Positions 29,854-37,731 of a stretch of DNA of 64,000 nt are shown here, one piece after another; the first letter of the stretch is position 1; each line of letters opens with the position of its first letter. The notes below the pieces were generated by a model. The model did not search any database and was not told the DNA's origin. It was given only the letters and a program-made list of their open reading frames with translations. The position numbers and the translations under genes are program-made. This DNA is from Streptomyces sp. NBC_00654 (GTDB lineage: Bacteria; Actinomycetota; Actinomycetes; Streptomycetales; Streptomycetaceae), in assembly GCF_026341775.1 (NCBI RefSeq), contig NZ_JAPEOB010000002.1:1860001-1924000 (forward strand). The letters are read 5' to 3'.

Positions 29854-32800
29854 TCACGCCTTGCGGGCGCGGGCCGTCTTCTTCGCCGCCGTGCTCTTGG
29901 CGGCCGTGCTCTTGGCGGCCTTGGCGGGCACTGCCTTGGCCGTCTTCCCCGCAGCCGTCTTCCTGGCCGCGGTGGCGGCGGTGGCGGCGGCCGCCTTCCG
30001 CACCGGCTTGCGGGCCGCGGGCAGCGCGGCCTCACTGATCCGGTCCGCGTCCAGGATGCCCTGGAGGAACTTCCCGGTGTGGCTGGCGGGAACCGAGGCG
30101 ACCTTCTCCGGAGTGCCCTCGGCGATGACCAGACCTCCGCCGTTGCCCCCTTCGGGGCCCATGTCGATGACCCAGTCCGCGGTCTTGATGACATCGAGGT
30201 TGTGCTCGATGACGATCACCGTGTTGCCCTTGTCGACCAGACCGGACAGCACCTTGATCAGCTTGCTGATGTCCTCGAAGTGCAGACCGGTGGTCGGCTC
30301 GTCCAGGACGTAGACCGTGCGGCCGGTGGAGCGCTTCTGGAGCTCGCTCGCCAGCTTCACCCGCTGCGCCTCGCCGCCGGAGAGCGTCGGCGCGGACTGT
30401 CCGAGCCGGACGTATCCGAGGCCCACCTCGTTGAGCGTACGCAGATGGCGGGCGATCGTCGGGACGGCCTCGAAGAACTCCAGGCCCTCCTCGATCGGCA
30501 TGTCCAGCACCTCGGCGATGGACTTGCCCTTGTAGTGGACCTCCAGGGTCTCCCGGTTGTAGCGCGCTCCGTGGCAGACCTCGCACGGGACGTACACATC
30601 GGGCAGGAAGTTCATCTCGATCTTGATGGTGCCGTCGCCGGAGCAGTTCTCGCAGCGGCCGCCCTTGACGTTGAAGGAGAAGCGGCCCGGCAGATAGCCG
30701 CGCACCTTCGCCTCCATCGTCTCGGCGAACAGCCTGCGGACATGGTCGAAGACTCCGGTGTACGTGGCCGGGTTGGACCGGGGCGTACGGCCGATGGGCG
30801 ACTGGTCGACGTGCACCACCTTGTCGACGAGGTCGTCGCCGTCGACCCGGGTGTGCCGGCCGGGGACCGACTTGGCTCCGTTGAGCTCACGGGCCAGGTG
30901 CGTGTAGAGGATGTCGTTGACCAGGGTCGACTTTCCGGACCCCGAGACACCCGTGACGGCCGTGAGGACTCCGAGCGGGAAGGAGACGTCGATGTCCTGG
31001 AGGTTGTTCTCCCGGGCGCCGTGCACCGTGAGGCGGCGGCCCGGGTCGACCGGGCGCCGGATGTCGGGCATCGGGATCGCCCGCTTGCCGGACAGATACT
31101 GGCCGGTGATCGACTGCTTGTTGGCCAGCAGCTCCTTGAGCGAGCCGGAGTGGACCACCTTGCCGCCGTGCTCACCGGCGCCGGGGCCGATGTCGACGAC
31201 CCAGTCGGCGACCTTGATGGTGTCCTCGTCGTGCTCGACGACGATGAGGGTGTTGCCCATGTCGCGGAGCCGGACGAGGGTCTCGATCAGGCGGTGGTTG
31301 TCCCGCTGGTGGAGCCCGATGGACGGCTCGTCCAGGACGTACAGCACGCCGACCAGCCCGGAGCCGATCTGTGTCGCGAGCCGGATGCGCTGGGCCTCAC
31401 CGCCGGACAGCGTGCCCGCCGCCCGGTTCAGCGAGAGGTAGTCGAGGCCGACGTCGACGAGGAACCTCAGCCGCTCGTTGACCTCCTTGAGCACCCGCTC
31501 GGCGATCTTCTTGTCGCGGGCGTTGAGCTTCATCCGGCCCAGGAACTCGGCGCACTCGCTGATCGACATCGCGGAGACCTCGGCGATGGACTTCTCCATC
31601 ACCGTCACCGCGAGCACGATCGGCTTCAGCCGCGTGCCCTCACAGGTCGGGCAGGGCACCTCGCGCATGTAGCCCTCGAAGCGCTCACGGCTGGAGTCGC
31701 TCTCGGCCTCGGAGTGGCGCCGCTTCACGAACTGCACCGCGCCCTCGAAGGCGGGGGTCGTATAGGCGCGCTCGCGGCCGTACCGGTTGCGGTACCGCAC
31801 CTCGGTCTGGATCTTGTGGCCGAAGAGCAGGGCCTTCTTCGCGCGCTGCGGCAGCCCGGCCCAGGGGATGTCCGTACGGAATCCGAGGGCTTCGGAGAGC
31901 GCGCCGATCAGCCGGCCGAAGTACTCCTTGGTGTGGCCGTGCGACCAGGGGTGGATCGCCCCCTCGTCGAGGGACTTTTCCTCGTCCGGGACGATCAGCT
32001 CCGGGTCGACCTCCATGCGCGTACCGATGCCCGTGCAGTCGGGGCAGGCACCGAAGGGCGAGTTGAAGGAGAAGGAGCGGGGCTCCAGCTCCTCGAAGGA
32101 GAGGTCGTCGTACGGGCAGTAGAGGTGCTCGGAGTACATCCGCTCGCGCTCGGGGTCGTCCTCGGGGAGGTCGACGAAGTCGAGCACGACCATGCCGCCG
32201 GAGAGCCCGAGCGCGGTCTCGACCGAGTCGGTCAGCCGGCGCTTGGCGCTGTCCTTCACGGTGAGGCGGTCGACGACCACCTCGATGGTGTGCTTCTCCT
32301 GCTTCTTGAGCGTGGGGGGCTCGGAGAGCTGAATGGTCTCGCCGTCGACCCTGGCCCTGCTGTAGCCCTTGGTCTGCAGATCGGCGAAGAGGTCGACGAA
32401 CTCGCCCTTGCGCTCGCGCACCAGCGGTGAGAGGACCTGGAACCGGCTGCCCTCGGGCAGGCCGAGCACCTTGTCGACGATGGCCTGCGGCGACTGGCGG
32501 GAGATGGGCCGGCCGCACTCCGGGCAGTGCGGCTTGCCGATCCGGGCGAAGAGCAGCCGGAGGTAGTCGTACACCTCGGTGATGGTGCCGACCGTCGAGC
32601 GCGGGTTGCGCGAGGTCGACTTCTGGTCGATGGAGACGGCGGGCGAGAGTCCCTCGATGAAATCGACGTCCGGCTTGTCCATCTGCCCGAGGAACTGCCG
32701 GGCGTACGAGGAGAGGGACTCCACGTAGCGCCGCTGGCCCTCGGCGAAGATCGTGTCGAACGCGAGGGACGACTTGCCCGACCCGGAGAGCCCGGTGAAG

Positions 32801-32886
32801 ACGATGAGGGAGTCGCGGGGGAGATCGAGCGAGACGTTCTTGAGGTTGTGCTCGCGCGCGCCACGGACGATGAGACGGTCGGCCAC
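29854..32886 (-). CDS. uvrA: Excinuclease ABC subunit UvrA
   Basis: 1010 residues. DNA-damage recognition ATPase. Two ABC modules: Walker [14 protein letters not shown] near residue 31 and [13 protein letters not shown] near residue 640; signatures [14 protein letters not shown] and [14 protein letters not shown]; zinc-binding CPECG, CPYDD...CPDCTG and CENCSGDG...CEVC. The last 50 residues are an Ala/Lys-rich histone-H1-like tail ([19 protein letters not shown]). The GTG at 32886 ([17 protein letters not shown]) is preferred over ATG 32898. uvrA, uvrB and uvrC are all in this window in separate transcripts. Confidence 0.97.
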   Translation of the reverse strand: MADRLIVRGAREHNLKNVSLDLPRDSLIVFTGLSGSGKSSLAFDTIFAEGQRRYVESLSSYARQFLGQMDKPDVDFIEGLSPAVSIDQKSTSRNPRSTVGTITEVYDYLRLLFARIGKPHCPECGRPISRQSPQAIVDKVLGLPEGSRFQVLSPLVRERKGEFVDLFADLQTKGYSRARVDGETIQLSEPPTLKKQEKHTIEVVVDRLTVKDSAKRRLTDSVETALGLSGGMVVLDFVDLPEDDPERERMYSEHLYCPYDDLSFEELEPRSFSFNSPFGACPDCTGIGTRMEVDPELIVPDEEKSLDEGAIHPWSHGHTKEYFGRLIGALSEALGFRTDIPWAGLPQRAKKALLFGHKIQTEVRYRNRYGRERAYTTPAFEGAVQFVKRRHSEAESDSSRERFEGYMREVPCPTCEGTRLKPIVLAVTVMEKSIAEVSAMSISECAEFLGRMKLNARDKKIAERVLKEVNERLRFLVDVGLDYLSLNRAAGTLSGGEAQRIRLATQIGSGLVGVLYVLDEPSIGLHQRDNHRLIETLVRLRDMGNTLIVVEHDEDTIKVADWVVDIGPGAGEHGGKVVHSGSLKELLANKQSITGQYLSGKRAIPMPDIRRPVDPGRRLTVHGARENNLQDIDVSFPLGVLTAVTGVSGSGKSTLVNDILYTHLARELNGAKSVPGRHTRVDGDDLVDKVVHVDQSPIGRTPRSNPATYTGVFDHVRRLFAETMEAKVRGYLPGRFSFNVKGGRCENCSGDGTIKIEMNFLPDVYVPCEVCHGARYNRETLEVHYKGKSIAEVLDMPIEEGLEFFEAVPTIARHLRTLNEVGLGYVRLGQSAPTLSGGEAQRVKLASELQKRSTGRTVYVLDEPTTGLHFEDISKLIKVLSGLVDKGNTVIVIEHNLDVIKTADWVIDMGPEGGNGGGLVIAEGTPEKVASVPASHTGKFLQGILDADRISEAALPAARKPVRKAAAATAATAARKTAAGKTAKAVPAKAAKSTAAKSTAAKKTARARKA

Positions 32887-33060
32887 GCCGGTCCGCACCT
32901 TTCTTGGGGAAGCGGGGGAACTGAGCCCCTCTCCCAGGGTATGGGGGGCGCCACAGCGATGGAGGAGGCTTTCGACTCCGAGCGTATAGCACGCACATTC
33001 GATTTACGGTCGCCCTCGAACTCCTTCACCCGAATGAGTGGCAGAGCTAGGCTCGACCGT
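32887..33060. promoter_or_regulatory. Divergent promoter region of uvrA with a degenerate SOS-box-like site
   Basis: A 174-bp gap between uvrA and the maleylpyruvate-isomerase-family gene. On the minus strand, CGAATGTGCGTGCT (32988-33001) matches about the first 11 positions of the actinobacterial LexA box pattern CGAAYRTRYGTTCG but not the last three, so LexA control is only possible. A TATACG hexamer partly overlaps it and could be a -10 for uvrA. Confidence 0.35.
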
Positions 33061-33750
33061 ATGAACGATCATGCGCACGACCTGGGAGCTGTACGCGAGG
33101 CGACCGAACGACTGCTCAGCGCAGCGGGCACGTGGGACGACGCCGCTGTCGCCGAGCCGTCACGGCTGCCCGGCTGGAGCCGGGGCCATGTACTGGCCCA
33201 CCTGTCACGTAACGCCGACGCACTGGCAAATGTTCTCCGGGGTCTCCCGATGTACGCGAGCAGCGAAACCCGCGACCGGGACATCGAGCGCGACGGCCCG
33301 CGCCCCCTCGCCGAGCAGCTGGCCGACCTCCGGGACAGCGGTGCCCGCTTGCTCGCGGCGGCCGCGGAACCGGGCGACTGGTCCCGCACCGTCACCCTGC
33401 GCAACGGTGTGACGGACTCCGCGTCCCGGGTCCCCTTCCGGCGCCGGATCGAGCTGGAGCTGCACCACGTCGACCTGGGTGCCGGCTACGAGCTGGAGGA
33501 CCTGTCGGACGAGTTCGTGACCCGGGAGATCGCCTTCCTCGCCGACCGCTTCGCCGGGCACCCCGATGTCGTGGCCACCGCCCTGACCGACGAGGACGGC
33601 CGCGAGTGGTCGACGGGCGGCGGGGCCGGGGGCGCCCCGGCGGCCGTCCGGGGCCCGGCCGCCGAACTGCTCGGCTGGCTCTCCGGGCGCCGCGACGGCT
33701 CCGCGCTGACCGTGACGGCGGGCCCGCTGCCCGCACTGCCGCCGCTATAG
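33061..33750 (+). CDS. Maleylpyruvate isomerase family protein (DinB-like, mycothiol-dependent type)
   Basis: 229 residues. N-terminal four-helix DinB/MDMPI domain with the metal-ligand pattern LPGWSRGHVLAHLSRNADAL near residue 40 and FRRRIELELHHVDLGAGYEL near residue 125, then a C-terminal wHTH/SCP2-like segment ending in TVTAGPLPALPPL. Members are often mycothiol-dependent enzymes, consistent with an actinobacterium. The start ATG at 33061 matches the family N-terminus. The MBL hydrolase gene follows 10 bp later, likely in the same transcript, and the pair probably handles thiol conjugates (inference). Confidence 0.85.
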   Translation: MNDHAHDLGAVREATERLLSAAGTWDDAAVAEPSRLPGWSRGHVLAHLSRNADALANVLRGLPMYASSETRDRDIERDGPRPLAEQLADLRDSGARLLAAAAEPGDWSRTVTLRNGVTDSASRVPFRRRIELELHHVDLGAGYELEDLSDEFVTREIAFLADRFAGHPDVVATALTDEDGREWSTGGGAGGAPAAVRGPAAELLGWLSGRRDGSALTVTAGPLPALPPL

Positions 33751-33760
33751 GCTGAGCCGT

Positions 33761-34414
33761 ATGACGTACAGCGGAGCGGTGAGGGTCGGCGGACCCGCGG
33801 ATGTGCACGAGCTGACGGATCTGATGATCTCCAAGGTCGCCGTCGGCCAGATGAACAACAACGCCTATCTGCTGCGCTGCCGGGCCACCGGCGAGCAGCT
33901 CCTGATCGACGCGGCCGCCGAGGCCGGGACCCTGCTCGGGCTGATCGGTGACGACGGCATCGCGTCCGTCGTCACCACCCATCAGCACGGCGACCACTGG
34001 CAGGCCCTGGCCGAGGTGGTGGCGGCCACCGGAGCACGGACGTACGCCGGCCGGTACGACGCCGAGGGCATCCCGGTCCCGACCGATGTGCTCGTCGAGG
34101 ACAACGACACGATCCGCGTCGGCCGGGTCACGCTGACCGCCCGCCATCTGACCGGGCATACGCCGGGCTCCATCGCGCTGGTCTACGACGACCCTCACGG
34201 GGCCCCGCACCTGTTCACCGGGGACTGCCTCTTCCCCGGCGGCCCTGGCCGGACAACACATCCGGATGAGTTCGACTCCCTGATGGGCGGCCTGGAGACC
34301 AAGCTGTTCGGCGCCCTGCCCGACGAGTCCTGGGTCTACCCCGGCCACGGTAACGACACCACCCTCGGCACTGAGCGGCCCCACCTCACGGAGTGGCGCG
34401 CGCGGGGTTGGTAA
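33761..34414 (+). CDS. Metallo-beta-lactamase-fold hydrolase with a replaced 3' end
   Basis: 217 residues, glyoxalase-II-like. Zn motif THQHGDHW near residue 71, RHLTGHTPGSIAL near residue 130, LFTGDCLFPGG near residue 152, and YPGHG near residue 194. The protein looks complete. However, the 58 residues after LFPGG differ from a second copy of this C-terminus found at 37362-37548 (about 42 of 60 positions identical), and both follow the same 12-bp DNA core. I infer that an integrating element inserted here and supplied a substitute 3' end that keeps the gene functional. Confidence 0.9.
   Translation: MTYSGAVRVGGPADVHELTDLMISKVAVGQMNNNAYLLRCRATGEQLLIDAAAEAGTLLGLIGDDGIASVVTTHQHGDHWQALAEVVAATGARTYAGRYDAEGIPVPTDVLVEDNDTIRVGRVTLTARHLTGHTPGSIALVYDDPHGAPHLFTGDCLFPGGPGRTTHPDEFDSLMGGLETKLFGALPDESWVYPGHGNDTTLGTERPHLTEWRARGW
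34231..34242. other. Candidate attachment-site core, left junction (attL-like)
   Basis: CTTCCCCGGCGG, inside the MBL gene at the LFPGG codons. The same 12 bp occurs at 37362-37373 in the same codon phase, immediately before the displaced 3' end. Sequence to the left of this copy and to the right of the other together make a normal-looking MBL gene. Inferred crossover site of a serine integrase. Confidence 0.55.
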
Positions 34415-35058
34415 CCGTCCAATGACGACCGCCCACCGCCGTGGTGGACGCGGCCGTCCGACTCGCCGCCTCGCGCGGTGCACCGCTGCTGCTGATCGTG
34501 GTGCTGCCTCCACCGCCGCCCAGGACCAAGACCGTCCACCCGGACTTGAAGGCGGTCGGTGCGGCGGTCGGGCGGGCCCTGCCGCGGCTGGCCCGCGCGG
34601 GGATCGCCCATCGGTCGGCCGTCTACCACCGTCCCGCTGTGCGCGGCGGCGGGCGACTGCATGCGGCGAAGGCACTGCTGGACACGGCGGTCCTTAACGG
34701 CTGCTCGCTGCTGGTGGTATCGCGCAGCGGGCCGGCGAGGCTGGATGCGTGCACGGCGATGGAGGCCGCCGCCATCCGTGGCGGCCCGTTCGTGCACGCG
34801 GCCCACCGGTGCCGTGGACGCCGCTGGCCGCGTCCTGCCCGCCCCGCTGAGTCTCGGGCAAAAGGAATCGGTCCCGGCCACCCCACGGGGAGAGGGCGAC
34901 CGGGACCGGCTGCTGCACACCCTGGTGCCGCCTGCCCGGCGAGCGCCGGTTACAAGGCGGTGCGTTCGGAATCGGCGACGGGGGTGTCCTCGCGGTGCAG
35001 GAAGGTAGCCAGGAGGTCGCCGACGGGGTGGTCCGCCTCGCTGGGATGACGCAGGGCG
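34415..35058. pseudogene. Universal-stress-like gene fragment and minus-strand gene remnant
   Basis: No intact gene. A plus-frame segment from about 34441 to 34800 (VVDAAVRLAASRGAPLLLIVV ... ALLDTAVLNGCSLLVVSRSG ... GGPFVHAAH) has the alternating strand/helix pattern of a universal stress protein but lacks an N-terminus, and the sense seems to leave that frame near 34800. On the minus strand, 34951-35058 encodes a C-terminal-looking tail (VALRHPSEADHPVGDLL) that ends at a TAA and begins abruptly after a stop. I do not recognise its family. Overall this reads as decayed element DNA. Confidence 0.45.
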
Positions 35059-35068
35059 ACCGTGCCCC

Positions 35069-35173
35069 CTCACCCTCGGCGTCATCACCGTCTCCATCGC
35101 CTGGTCCCTTATCGCCACCCGCGGCGAGGACAGCGACAGCGGCGAAACCGCATCACAGACGGACCACACGTAG
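35069..35173 (+). pseudogene. Remnant resembling the last helix of a TerC-family protein
   Basis: Plus frame reads LTLGVITVSIAWSLIATRGE followed by an acidic tail and a stop. It matches in style the final membrane helix and charged tail of TerC-type proteins (compare FICAVLVVTTITSLMANK in the intact terC at 37732-38757). Nothing upstream in frame looks like TerC; the homology begins abruptly where the minus-strand remnant ends, suggesting a recombination junction near 35068. Confidence 0.4.
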
Positions 35174-35244
35174 CCGCACCCGGCCACCGGCGCCCACGCC
35201 TCGACCTCCTCCTCCAGCCCGCACCATCCGGAAGGACGGCCGTC

Positions 35245-35784
35245 ATGACCACCCTCAGCCCCCACCGCCGCAGCACACCCGCCCCGCCCCGCACCTCCCC
35301 CGTCCACGCCTACACCGTCGTCGGCGGCCCGGAAGGCGGTGGCGTCCTGGGCATCCTGACCGGCGCCCGCGCCGATGCGGACGTAGCCGCCCACGCGGGC
35401 CGGCTCGCCGCCCGCACCGGCCGCAAGGTCACCGCCGCGGTCGCCTTCCGCTCCCGCGGCTTCAGCGTCAACGCCCTACTCCATATCGCCCGCCACCGGC
35501 GCCTGACCCACCAGGCGGAAGCCGTTCTCGCACCCCACACCGAGTCCCTCGCCGCAGCCGGTCACTACCGCAATGCCAGCGTCCCGTTCCCCGCCCGCAC
35601 CAACCTCTTTCACCGCCTACCCGCCCGCGCCCTGGCGCGGTTCGCCGCCCGCATCGGTGCCACAACCGTGATCACTTCCGTGCCCCTCCACCCACCCGGC
35701 CAGTACTTCGCCAGAGTCCACGACGCGTCCCGGGCCACATCCCGCACCGCCGATCCGTCCGGACCCCTCACCCCACGTCGTTGA
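35245..35784 (+). CDS. Hypothetical protein, possible universal-stress-like fold
   Basis: 179 residues starting MTTLSPHRRSTPAPPRTSP, with GAAGGA 8 nt upstream of the ATG. The body alternates predicted strands and helices (VHAYTVVGGPEGGGVLGIL; HAGRLAARTGRKVTAAVAF; LARFAARIGATTVITSVPLH), similar in pattern to universal stress proteins, but there is no clear ATP-binding G-x2-G-x9-G-S/T motif. No signal peptide. It lies inside the putative integrated element upstream of heliorhodopsin. I cannot name the family; it may be intact or a decaying cargo gene. Confidence 0.5.
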   Translation: MTTLSPHRRSTPAPPRTSPVHAYTVVGGPEGGGVLGILTGARADADVAAHAGRLAARTGRKVTAAVAFRSRGFSVNALLHIARHRRLTHQAEAVLAPHTESLAAAGHYRNASVPFPARTNLFHRLPARALARFAARIGATTVITSVPLHPPGQYFARVHDASRATSRTADPSGPLTPRR

Positions 35785-36283
35785 ACATCGCAAACGCCCT
35801 GCACCCTGGCCCCCCGCGGGCCGGACCAGGGCACAGCCGCCCTGCCCGGTTCAGCCGGGCCGGTGACTGCGCGCAGTCCTACGCGGCTCGCGCACCCAAC
35901 CGTCATGCCGGCAGCCGGACACGGTGCGGCACAAAGGCGTCGTCCCCGGCACCCGCACTCGACATCGGAGCCCGTCGCCGGCCTGCGCTCTGGTCACCGT
36001 CCAAGAACAGACGCCGGGCGCCGGAAGCCTCCAGATCAGCGCCCTGGGAGGACTGTTCGGCGGGCGGTACCCCAGCACAGCGAGCTGCTGTGGTCGTTCG
36101 CAACCCCAGCCACACCGTCCCGGGAGAGATCTCGGGGGGCGTCCCGGAGGCCAGCGGTTTCGGCGGATTCCCGGGCGCCACTCGGGCGACTTTTCGGCGG
36201 GGCCGTGGCGTGACTGCCGTGATTCCCGGCCGACCGGTACGACCATGCTGACGTACCACGGCACCAGCCACTGGGGAGGACCT
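35785..36283. other. Non-coding stretch upstream of heliorhodopsin
   Basis: About 500 bp with no reading frame I can support on either strand; several frames are open only because of high GC. It should contain the heliorhodopsin promoter. I could not pick out convincing -35/-10 elements. The end carries GGGGAGGA at 36273-36280, the likely ribosome site for the downstream gene. Confidence 0.4.
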
Positions 36284-37066
36284 GTGGAGCGAGAGGACGG
36301 CACATCGGTGGCCACCGGTGTCACCACCGAGCGTCTCACCGGGCTCCGCAGGTGGAACCTGGGGCTCACGCTGCTGCACCTGATCCAGGCCGTGGCCATC
36401 GTCCTGCTCGCCGGAAGCTTCTCGATCACCGTGACCTCCTCCGTCCCCGAGGGGCCACCGGGAACGGCAGCGCCCGCCCCGGAAGCGTTGTTCGACGTGC
36501 CGATCGGCTGGGCCGTCGCCGTCTTCCTCGCCCTCGCGGCGGCAGATCACCTGCTGACGGCGACAGTGTGCCGCGACACCTACGAACGCGACCTCAGACG
36601 CGGCATCAACCGCTTCCGGTGGCTGGAGTACGCGCTGAGCGCAACCCTGATGGTGCTCCTCATCGGCTTCTACGCGGGCATTACCAGCCTCAATGCCGTC
36701 ATCGCCGTCGTCGGCGCCAACGTCGGGATGATTCTCTTCGGCTGGGTCGAGGAGGTGATGAACCCTCCGGGGCGGGCGAGGACAAGGATGCTGCCGTTCT
36801 GGTTCGGGACGCTGGTCGGCGTCACGCCGTGGGTCTCGATCGCGTATAACACCGTCGCGGCCGAGACCGTCCCCGGCTTCGTGTACGGAATCGTTCTCGT
36901 CCAGGCCGCCCTCTTCTTCAGCTTCGGTCTCAACCAGTGGCTCCAGTACCGCGGAGTCGGCCGGTGGTCCCACTACGCATATGGCGAAAAGGCCTACCTG
37001 GTCCTCAGCCTCGTGGCGAAGTCACTCCTGGCGTGGCAGATCTTCGCCGGCTCGCTGGCTGACTGA
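36284..37066 (+). CDS. Heliorhodopsin
   Basis: 260 residues, seven membrane helices. Heliorhodopsins are retinal-binding photoreceptors with inverted topology (N-terminus inside), distinct from type-1 rhodopsins. Diagnostic sequence: RRWNLGLTLLHLIQAVAIVL (helix 1), FRWLEYALSATLMVLLIGF with the counter-ion Glu115, MILFGWVEEV, LPFWFGTLVGVTPWVS, PGFVYGIVLVQAALFF, and LVLSLVAKSLLAWQIFAGSL with the retinal Lys246 (codon 37019-37021). Length and motifs follow the prototype 48C12. I chose GTG 36284, just after GGGGAGGA; ATG 36245 would add 13 residues. It lies inside the inferred integrated element; no retinal-synthesis gene is nearby. Confidence 0.92.
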   Translation: MEREDGTSVATGVTTERLTGLRRWNLGLTLLHLIQAVAIVLLAGSFSITVTSSVPEGPPGTAAPAPEALFDVPIGWAVAVFLALAAADHLLTATVCRDTYERDLRRGINRFRWLEYALSATLMVLLIGFYAGITSLNAVIAVVGANVGMILFGWVEEVMNPPGRARTRMLPFWFGTLVGVTPWVSIAYNTVAAETVPGFVYGIVLVQAALFFSFGLNQWLQYRGVGRWSHYAYGEKAYLVLSLVAKSLLAWQIFAGSLAD

Positions 37067-37085
37067 ACCTCTTCTGTCCGAAACC

Positions 37086-37278
37086 TCAGCGGCAAGACCT
37101 GAACACCCGGACGGCTGCCTCGATGGCATCGGCCATCAGCCGGTCGTACGCGGGGGCGTTCCTCACCCGAGTGCGCGCTCACATCGTTCTCGACGTACTC
37201 GCCGCCGACCTCCCAGCCGTTCTCCTCGGAGAACGGCCGCAGGTCGCTCAGCTGCCGGTTGACGCCCCGTCGACGGTA
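37086..37278 (-). pseudogene. Serine recombinase (integrase) N-terminal fragment, frameshifted
   Basis: Minus-strand frame reads GVNRQLSDLRPFSEENGWEV then GGEYVENDVSAHSGEERPR, the typical stretch after the catalytic serine in large serine integrases. At about 37155-37165 a run of five C's carries an apparent +1 base; shifting frame continues the family sequence as AYDRLMADAIEAAVRVF before a stop at 37086-37088. Both the true N-terminus (catalytic Ser) and the whole C-terminal part are missing. It lies 84 bp from the right-hand junction of the element, where phage-type integrase genes normally sit. Confidence 0.75.
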
Positions 37279-37359
37279 CGCGCGGGTCCCCAGAGATCCG
37301 CGCGTAAAGGAAGACGAGGGTACGGCGCGGGGAGCATCCTGGTGTTCAGAGGAACCTAG

Positions 37360-37548
37360 GACTTCCCCGGCGGGGTCGGTAACACCCGCAAGGACCCGGC
37401 GGCCTTCGCGAGCCTGCTCCATGGCGTGGAGACGAAGCTGTTCGACCGGCTGCCCGACGAGACCTGGGTCTACCCGGGGCACGGGCACGACACCACGCTC
37501 GGCGACGAGCGGCCGCGGCTGCCCGAGTGGCGCGCACGCGGCTGGTAG
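37360..37548 (+). pseudogene. Displaced 3' end of the MBL-fold hydrolase gene
   Basis: In-frame codons DFPGGVGNTRKDPAAFASLL ... PDETWVYPGHGHDTTLGDER ... EWRARGW and stop, i.e. the last 60 residues of an MBL hydrolase with no start of its own (a TAG lies immediately upstream). The GVGNTxKDPxAFASLL version is the one I would expect for the resident streptomycete gene, so this is likely the original 3' end that was cut off when the element integrated at the core sequence. Confidence 0.8.
37362..37373. other. Candidate attachment-site core, right junction (attR-like)
   Basis: Second copy of CTTCCCCGGCGG. To its right the sequence reads in frame as the C-terminus of an MBL hydrolase; to its left the similarity stops, apart from a weak VFRGT-stop-D that partly mirrors LFTGDCL. 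See the left copy at 34231-34242. Confidence 0.55.
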
Positions 37549-37640
37549 CGGGCAGCGGGCCCGCGCGGATGGCCGTTGGCCTCGTCCCCGGCCGGCTCGG
37601 CCCCGCCCACCGCCGCCCTGTCCCGCCCCGCCGAACGGAA

Positions 37641-37682
37641 ACCGGCCGGGGCGGGCGGACATCTCCGCTCACCCCGGCCGGT
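37641..37682 (-). terminator. Hairpin terminator after terC
   Basis: ACCGGCCGGGG / CCCCGGCCGGT arms (11 bp, perfect) with a 20-nt loop, 50 bp past the terC stop on the minus strand. No gene occupies 37549-37731. Confidence 0.55.
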
Positions 37683-37731
37683 ACCGGATTCCTCGGCGTC
37701 GCCCCGCGGCTGACGCCACTGCCCCTCGGGG

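Noticed and set aside
29671..32430. 919-codon plus-strand open frame
   Set aside because: Antisense shadow of uvrA; its Leu/Asp/Val/Gly-rich sequence mirrors the codons of the real gene.
35903..36973. Minus-strand open frame of 356 codons opposite heliorhodopsin
   Set aside because: Low-complexity shadow with no motifs; the plus-strand heliorhodopsin is clearly the coding frame.
37123..37359. Plus-strand ORF of 78 codons before the displaced MBL end
   Set aside because: It is antisense to the recombinase fragment and has no recognisable features; its in-frame stop directly abuts the MBL remnant.
33761..37548. Simple tandem duplication of the MBL gene
   Set aside because: The downstream copy has only the 3' end, begins exactly at the shared core, and differs from the upstream 3' end at about 30 percent of residues, which fits site-specific insertion better than duplication.
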